Shown here piece by piece: positions 5,592-10,313 of a stretch of 10,313 bases of DNA (its first letter is position 1; each line of letters begins with the position of its first letter). Origin of the DNA: GCA-2726865 sp050053595 (GTDB taxonomy: Archaea > Thermoproteota > Bathyarchaeia > TCS64); contig JASFTK010000056.1 in the NCBI GenBank assembly GCA_050053595.1, positions 1-10,313 of the forward strand, given 5' to 3'. The position numbers and the translations under genes were made by a program. The notes below the pieces were generated by a model that did not search any database, was not told where the DNA came from, and saw nothing but the letters and a program-made list of their open reading frames with translations.

Positions 5592-6724
5592 TATTGTGCC
5601 ACCCCCACCGTGTTACCGATGCCAGCTACCAGCACCGTGTCCCCCTCCTGGGTCTTCTCGTCCACCATCCTCTTCACAACCTCCACAGCTGTGTCGCAGG
5701 CTGTGTATAGCTCCTCAACCATCGGGGCCACTACGTGCGTGATATCCTGCTTTATCGCTATGGCGTACATCGGGATATCATGTGCCTTGACGGCCTCCTC
5801 TATCTTGTACTTCTCGACCCCGGGTCCCCCGATCGCGGCGCCAATCCCCTCAGCGACAGCTCCAGCGGGTTCTCCCTCCAATTTTCCAGCAGCATCGACC
5901 ATTATCACGGCTTTGACCGCCTTCTCCCCTTTTCGGCTTTTAAGTATATTCTCCACAGCGTCGCCAGGCTTCCCGACAGCCCCCCCAGGACCCTTAGCCT
6001 TGGCTACAACCAGGGTCCTCCCATTGTAGGGGACCTCGGCAACCACCATCTCCTTCGCTATGTCCTCCCACTTTTGACCGTGGATCAGTTTCGCGGCAAC
6101 CAAGGCTCCAACGCTGTCTCCGATGGGCATCCCGTTCTTGAAAGCCTGGAGGGCTGCGCTATAGGCCTCGATCTCCCTGACTAACATGGGGAGGATCATG
6201 TGTATCTGCATGATAATGTATACGTTCATGGTCTTCTTCCCCAAGAGGTAGTAGTGGCGGATCACCTTATAGTAGACATTGAGGGCGAGGGAGGCCTCAA
6301 GGAGGTTCTCCATGTTGTTGACCTCGCTGTCAGAAGCCTCAGGGGCCATGGCCCGGACCTCGGCTTCGAAGGTGTTCTCCCGGACGTTAAGGAGTTGACC
6401 CAGCTTGCCCACAATACCAGCCGGGTCGAGACTGGTAGGGGGGATTAGGAAGTGCTCTAGGAACCGGTCGACATCGGCTGAGGGGTCTTTCTCGTTCCCT
6501 CCTGCTTCCTTCACCACCTCAATGGAGACTTCACGCCCTCTGTCCTTGATCCGCTTGACCTTCCTCAGGGTTCCCTCCACAGCCCTGAGCATGCTCATGG
6601 CCTGGATCCTCTGGGCATAGAAGAGATAGATGATGAAGCTGAGGCTGAAGAGGGTCTGGAGGATCATGCCGATGTCACTCTGTTCCTGGAAAAGTTGGGC
6701 GACTTGGAGGTACAAGTAGATCAC
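5591..6724 (-). CDS. DUF1512 family archaeal membrane protein
   Basis: A 377-residue protein that I recognise as DUF1512, a family known essentially from Archaea and without assigned function. It has one clear N-terminal TM helix (about residues 18-38, IGMILQTLFSLSFIIYLFYA). A charged helical region (50-90) follows, then a mainly helical middle with a hydrophobic stretch near 166-183. The C-terminal alpha/beta part is glycine-rich: AKGPGGAVGKPGDAVENIL (about 243-261), VIMVDAAGKLEGEP (273-286), and a closing GDTVLVAGIGNTVGV (361-375). The glycine-rich loops could bind a nucleotide or phosphate, but no standard Walker motif is present. The GTG at 6724 is chosen because a TTTATAA box lies 24-30 nt before it, predicting a leaderless mRNA. 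No other in-frame start lies upstream before a TGA. It is the first gene of a pair with the zinc-ribbon protein. Confidence 0.82.
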   Translation of the reverse strand: MIYLYLQVAQLFQEQSDIGMILQTLFSLSFIIYLFYAQRIQAMSMLRAVEGTLRKVKRIKDRGREVSIEVVKEAGGNEKDPSADVDRFLEHFLIPPTSLDPAGIVGKLGQLLNVRENTFEAEVRAMAPEASDSEVNNMENLLEASLALNVYYKVIRHYYLLGKKTMNVYIIMQIHMILPMLVREIEAYSAALQAFKNGMPIGDSVGALVAAKLIHGQKWEDIAKEMVVAEVPYNGRTLVVAKAKGPGGAVGKPGDAVENILKSRKGEKAVKAVIMVDAAGKLEGEPAGAVAEGIGAAIGGPGVEKYKIEEAVKAHDIPMYAIAIKQDITHVVAPMVEELYTACDTAVEVVKRMVDEKTQEGDTVLVAGIGNTVGVAQ

Positions 6725-6747
6725 TGCTGTTGAAGCTGATTTCCATG

Positions 6748-6754
6748 TTATAAA
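6748..6754 (-). promoter_or_regulatory. TATA box of the DUF1512 operon
   Basis: TTTATAA on the minus strand, 24-30 nt before the GTG at 6724. Together with the divergent TATA box at 6826-6832 it occupies the 135-nt space between the two operons; I see no further repeat or hairpin in that space. Confidence 0.65.
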
Positions 6755-6825
6755 TGTTCAGATGGTTGCAGTAAATGGGCGGAGGTATCTTCAACTCCCT
6801 CGTCCGAGAGCGCTCAAGAAAAGTC

Positions 6826-6832
6826 TTTTAAT
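6826..6832 (+). promoter_or_regulatory. TATA box of the ABC transporter operon
   Basis: TTTTAAT within GTCTTTTAATG, 28-34 nt before the ATG at 6860. It predicts a leader of about 0-6 nt, too short to include the weak AAAGGAT at 6846-6852. Confidence 0.55.
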
Positions 6833-6859
6833 GTCTCGCCCTCGGAAAGGATATCTTGA

Positions 6860-9616
6860 ATGTACAGCTACGCACTGAAGCGCCTCATCAGGGGGAGATC
6901 TATCTTCTTAGCCCTATTTCTAAGCGTAGCACTGGCTGCAACTCTTTTCTCCGGGATCCTCCAAGGGGCCGATGCGGTAGGAGCTACGATGCTGAATAGG
7001 GCTCTTGATGCCACCGACATCGACATCGTCTCTTCTGCCGAGGAGAGGAATCTCACTAAGACCTCCCTTGTGGAGGTGGAGGATGCCATTGCGGACCTGG
7101 AGAACGTCGCCTGGGTGGAACACCTCATAAGGAGCGTTGAGCAGCCTGCCAGGTATGGTATCGAGGTTAATATCACTGGGCTCAATGACAGCCTTCCTAT
7201 CACTGTGGTAGCTATCGACAGCGACTCAAACCTCGTCAAGGGGATCTCGGGTATGGAGCATCTAGAGCCCGGGAAAATGTATGTTGTGGAGGGTTCATTG
7301 AATGCATCCGTTTTCCAAGAGGGGGATGAAGTCACACTTCAAGTCCCGACTTATATCCCTGGAGGTGCCCTCGTCCAGATCGAGAAGCGGTATGTCCAAT
7401 ACTCCATTGGGAGCGTTGTGGAGATCGACAACAGGCTCTTCTCTATCGCCTATGGACGGTACGAAGACTTCTTGGTCTCCCTCATCAGCGGTAAGAGTAA
7501 CACGGGGAAGAGGCCTCCCTACCAACTTGTGATCATCAGCGAGGAGAGCTTCCTAGATTGGATGAACAGTATCTATGCTGAGGGGAGAAGGCATACCCGG
7601 GCTCTGGTTGCCGAGACGGTTATCGGCCTTGAGAGAGAGACACTTCTCAACCCCTGGAATCTGGAGGGCTCCATTGAGAATGTGAGACAGGTCTACGAGA
7701 GGATCAACGGGTTAGGGGCCCGGTTCAAGTTCGTCCCTGTAAACTACTTGGCCGAACTCCTAAACTATATCAGCTCAGTCTCGTCCCAGATGAAGACCAA
7801 CACCCTCCTCGTGGTGGCTCCCGTATTCTTCACCGCCTGGTATCTGGGTGTAACGATATCAGAGATCGCCTTGGCTCTGAGAAGGAGAGAGATCGGCCTC
7901 CTCTTCACCCGAGGACTCACCCACAGGCAGGTCTTCTACATATTCCTATTCGAGGCTGTGATCGTGAGCCTGTTCGCAGGGTTCACCGGCATCCTCCTGG
8001 GGGCCACCCTGATACCTCTAGTGATGCCTGGGATGAATATCTCCCAGTCTTTCGCCTCAGTCTCACCGGTCACGGTGGCGGCCTCCATTGCTTTCAGCTG
8101 CGCCCTAGCTCTTATCGCGGTCTACAAACCGGCTAAAGAAGCCGTGAACCTTGAGGTCATCGACAGCCTCAGGGAATATCAGGGGGAACCTGAGACCGGG
8201 AACTGGAAGGAACCGGCCCTCGCTCTAGTCCTCGGTGCTTACAGGGTAACGATGTTGGTTCTGGGAGTGACCGTAGAGCAGTTCAGACCCGATACCGGTA
8301 ACCTCATCGTATTCCTCCTCTACTCGACATGGTGGGGGACTGACTTCATCCTCAACTACATCGCTCCGATCCTGTTCTTCTGGGGATTCACCAAGCTATT
8401 CGTCCAGTACCTCCCGTGGGTCCACAACTTCCTAAGTAGGTTGGTTGAAGGACTCGTCGGGGATGTGGGGATGTTCTCAACAATAAGCGCCAGGCGACAC
8501 GCCAAGCGCACAGCCGCTTTCACATTCATGGCCGCTCTCATCGTGGGATATAGCGTAGCCGTGATCGGGGGGGTCACCAGCACTGACCATTTCTTGGAGC
8601 GTTTCACCCGCCAGACGGTAGGGGCGGACGCGTCGGTCTGGCTCTTCGATGGTAAGGATGCAGAGGCGATAAAGGAGAAGATTCTCCAGGTCGAGGAGGT
8701 TGAAGCAGCGACGGTGGAGACATGGTTTGAGGCAGAGAGTACCCTAGGGACTATACCTGTCAGGATCATCGACCCCTTGGAGTGGAGGGAGATTGCGTAC
8801 AGGGAGGAGGATTGGATTCTGTTCCCGGAGGCCTTCGAGGTCATGAGCGATAGGGATTCCAACGCACTCCTCGAGATGGGAGCCGGATATGAGAGCGGAG
8901 TGATGCTGGGAGACCCATGGCTCATCAAGCTGGGGGACAGAGTTCACACCCTGTCCTTGGTCGGTTTCTTCGGTCAACCACCGGGCCCCAACTGGCAGAT
9001 CCAGGACCCCACTCTATACATATCGAAGGAGTACGATGTGAAGGACAAATACCTTGGAATATCCCGGATCCTCGTCAGCCTCCAGGAAGGCATTGACGAG
9101 AGGAGGTTGGAGAGAGAGATCGAGGCCCTAGACCCTCTCATCCAAGGGGTTGATGTGGCTGACACCGTCGTGGCTTCGTCATCGGGGAACATATTCCTAG
9201 CTGGCGCCCGGCGGATCGAGGAACTGGGGGTCTACTTTGCGGCTCTGGTCTCGTCGGTGGGGATCTTCCTGGTCGTCACGACAGCTATGAGGAGCCGTCT
9301 GAAGGAGCTGACTGTGATGGCGATCCGGGGCTTCTCAAACTGGCAGCTGACCCTCACACTCCTAGTGGAGAATCTGGGGATGACCCTTGTATCTATCGTC
9401 CTAGGGATCGGGGTCGGATTAATTATGCTCCACGGCGAAACCGAGATATTCAACTCAGCCCTCTCGGCATCAATCCAAAGAAAGATAGTGTTCTCACCAT
9501 CAGCCCAGCTCTCGCTGTTGGTTGTATTGGGGCTCCTGATCGTCTCGACCATTGCCCCCATCCTGTTGACTGTGAGACACGTATCTGAGAACCCCACATG
9601 GAGGATCCAAGAATGA
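6860..9616 (+). CDS. FtsX/MacB-type ABC transporter permease, two fused halves
   Basis: A 918-residue membrane protein with ten predicted TM segments, at about residues 16-36, 315-340, 359-390, 404-422, 453-471, 481-517, 552-575, 792-810, 831-859 and 884-905. Two large extracytoplasmic domains lie at about 37-313 and 576-790. The order TM, large domain, three TMs, two linking TMs, TM, large domain, three TMs is that of duplicated FtsX-superfamily permeases such as bacterial YbbP. Each half ends with a typical FtsX block (LRRREIGLLFTRGLTHRQV at about 339-357, and RSRLKELTVMAIRGFSNWQL at about 812-831), the cytoplasmic coupling segment for the ATPase. Such proteins use ATP by mechanotransmission rather than by opening a channel. 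The substrate is unknown. The ATG at 6860 follows a TATA box closely. The ATPase gene begins 25 nt downstream. Confidence 0.93.
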   Translation: MYSYALKRLIRGRSIFLALFLSVALAATLFSGILQGADAVGATMLNRALDATDIDIVSSAEERNLTKTSLVEVEDAIADLENVAWVEHLIRSVEQPARYGIEVNITGLNDSLPITVVAIDSDSNLVKGISGMEHLEPGKMYVVEGSLNASVFQEGDEVTLQVPTYIPGGALVQIEKRYVQYSIGSVVEIDNRLFSIAYGRYEDFLVSLISGKSNTGKRPPYQLVIISEESFLDWMNSIYAEGRRHTRALVAETVIGLERETLLNPWNLEGSIENVRQVYERINGLGARFKFVPVNYLAELLNYISSVSSQMKTNTLLVVAPVFFTAWYLGVTISEIALALRRREIGLLFTRGLTHRQVFYIFLFEAVIVSLFAGFTGILLGATLIPLVMPGMNISQSFASVSPVTVAASIAFSCALALIAVYKPAKEAVNLEVIDSLREYQGEPETGNWKEPALALVLGAYRVTMLVLGVTVEQFRPDTGNLIVFLLYSTWWGTDFILNYIAPILFFWGFTKLFVQYLPWVHNFLSRLVEGLVGDVGMFSTISARRHAKRTAAFTFMAALIVGYSVAVIGGVTSTDHFLERFTRQTVGADASVWLFDGKDAEAIKEKILQVEEVEAATVETWFEAESTLGTIPVRIIDPLEWREIAYREEDWILFPEAFEVMSDRDSNALLEMGAGYESGVMLGDPWLIKLGDRVHTLSLVGFFGQPPGPNWQIQDPTLYISKEYDVKDKYLGISRILVSLQEGIDERRLEREIEALDPLIQGVDVADTVVASSSGNIFLAGARRIEELGVYFAALVSSVGIFLVVTTAMRSRLKELTVMAIRGFSNWQLTLTLLVENLGMTLVSIVLGIGVGLIMLHGETEIFNSALSASIQRKIVFSPSAQLSLLVVLGLLIVSTIAPILLTVRHVSENPTWRIQE

Positions 9617-9628
9617 TTTATGAATACA

Positions 9629-9633
9629 GGAGG
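9629..9633 (+). promoter_or_regulatory. Shine-Dalgarno sequence of the ABC ATPase gene
   Basis: GGAGG with 8 nt to the ATG at 9642. It decides between several nearby ATGs (9620, 9634, 9638, 9642); the first two run into stops within a few codons and 9638 is out of frame. It shows that this internal operon gene uses classical initiation. Confidence 0.75.
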
Positions 9634-9641
9634 ATGAATGG

Positions 9642-10313
9642 ATGTCCATCATAGTACGAGACTTGGTCAAGATCTACTCTCGGGGGGACTTGGAGGTCCA
9701 AGCCCTCAGGGGTTTAGACCTCGCGGTGAAGGATGGGGAGATGGTCTCCTTGGTCGGTCCCTCAGGTTCTGGGAAGACCACCCTGCTCAATGTTATCGGG
9801 GGCCTCGATAAGGCCTCCGCAGGGAGCGTGAAGGTCTTCAACCAAGAGATCACCAGGCTCTCAAGGAAGGACCTTGTAGAGTATAGGCGGAGTAAGGTGG
9901 GTCATGTATTCCAGACCATGAACCTTATCCCGACGCTGACTGCTGCGGAGAACATTGAGCTCCCCATGGTCGCTCTAGGTATGCCGAAGGGTGATCGGGG
10001 TGAGAAAGTGAAGGAGCTCATCGACATAGTCGGCCTCGGGGAGAGAATGGGCCACAAGCCTGGGGAGCTGAGTGGAGGGGAACAGCAGAGGGTGGCCCTC
10101 GCGGCGGCCCTGGCAAACGACCCGCCCTTAGTGTTGGCGGATGAGCCGACCGGGGAGTTGGACACGGCCAATGCCAGGATCGTGGTGGAATATCTGCGGA
10201 AAGTGAATCAGGATATGGGAAAGACGGTGTTGATGGTGACCCACGACCCTACAGTCTCCCGGGTAGCTGATAGGATCCTGAGGATCCAAGATGGGTTGAT
10301 TGTGACCGACTCA
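9642..10313 (+). CDS. ABC transporter ATP-binding protein, LolD/MacB type (C-terminus cut)
   Basis: ATPase partner of the preceding permease; 224 codons are visible and the frame is still open at the window edge, so only the last residues are probably missing (relatives are about 225-250 residues). All ATPase motifs are present in order: Walker A G39-P-S-G-S-G-K45-T, Q-loop Q91 in FQTMNLIP, signature L143-S-G-G-E-Q-Q-R, Walker B LVLAD167-E168-P, D-loop GELDT, and H-loop H201 in VTHD. The spacing and the 'FQTMNLIPTLTAAEN' segment are typical of the LolD/MacB/FtsE group that works with FtsX-type permeases, and not of importers. Cytoplasmic, acting as a dimer on the permease. It starts 25 nt after the permease stop with a clear Shine-Dalgarno sequence. 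No membrane-fusion partner is seen. Confidence 0.95.
   Translation, partial: MSIIVRDLVKIYSRGDLEVQALRGLDLAVKDGEMVSLVGPSGSGKTTLLNVIGGLDKASAGSVKVFNQEITRLSRKDLVEYRRSKVGHVFQTMNLIPTLTAAENIELPMVALGMPKGDRGEKVKELIDIVGLGERMGHKPGELSGGEQQRVALAAALANDPPLVLADEPTGELDTANARIVVEYLRKVNQDMGKTVLMVTHDPTVSRVADRILRIQDGLIVTDS

Noticed and set aside
5610..6620. Several open frames on the plus strand opposite DUF1512
   Set aside because: Low-complexity Pro/Ser/Ala-rich translations typical of the antisense of a GC-rich gene, without starts, ribosome sites or motifs; the minus-strand gene has a promoter and coherent protein sequence.
6725..6859. Possible small RNA or extra gene between the divergent operons
   Set aside because: The 135 nt are accounted for by two TATA regions; no frame of useful length and no strong hairpin is seen.
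8356..8928. 190-codon open frame opposite the ABC permease
   Set aside because: It mirrors the codon pattern of the permease, with no motif or start signal of its own.

Overview
The window is archaeal chromosome, about 55% GC, densely packed, with arginine written mostly as AGG/AGA. The archaeal assignment rests on three things. Eukaryote-like TATA elements sit about 24-30 nt upstream of start codons, many of them GTG or TTG. The methionine aminopeptidase is the archaeal type II form. The window also holds protein families known mainly from Archaea (DUF1512) or common there (DUF1177). A TACK-type lineage such as Bathyarchaeia is a guess, not shown by the sequence. There is no tRNA, rRNA, CRISPR array, IS element or sign of a recent insertion.

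Layout. Positions 1-430 (minus) hold the N-terminal part of a DAO-family FAD oxidoreductase, followed by a small unrecognised protein (498-851, minus). The region 852-1000 carries GTTACA repeats and a 7-bp inverted repeat. On the plus strand come an MBL-fold hydrolase (1133-1864, whose frame clearly begins further upstream), a ZIP metal transporter, a DUF1177 protein, a UspA-type stress protein and methionine aminopeptidase. The aminopeptidase meets, tail to tail with an 11-nt overlap, a minus-strand pair: a DUF1512 membrane protein and a two-TM zinc-ribbon protein. From a divergent promoter region at 6725-6859 a two-gene operon runs to the right: a 918-residue, ten-TM FtsX/MacB-type permease and its LolD/MacB-type ATPase, which is cut by the window end.

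Expression. Most plus-strand genes look like single transcription units, each with its own TATA box. The spacing predicts leaderless or nearly leaderless mRNAs for ZIP, DUF1177, MetAP and DUF1512. The downstream gene of the ABC operon instead has a clear Shine-Dalgarno sequence, and the second gene of the DUF1512 pair starts by a 1-nt stop/start overlap. This contrast helps choose several starts.

Most of the content is conserved metabolic, stress and transport genes, and I do not see a defence system or mobile island. The least understood parts are the DUF1512/zinc-ribbon membrane pair, the DUF1177 protein, and the MBL gene. The MBL gene appears to lack an in-frame start (probable frameshift) and also lacks the usual last metal-binding histidine.
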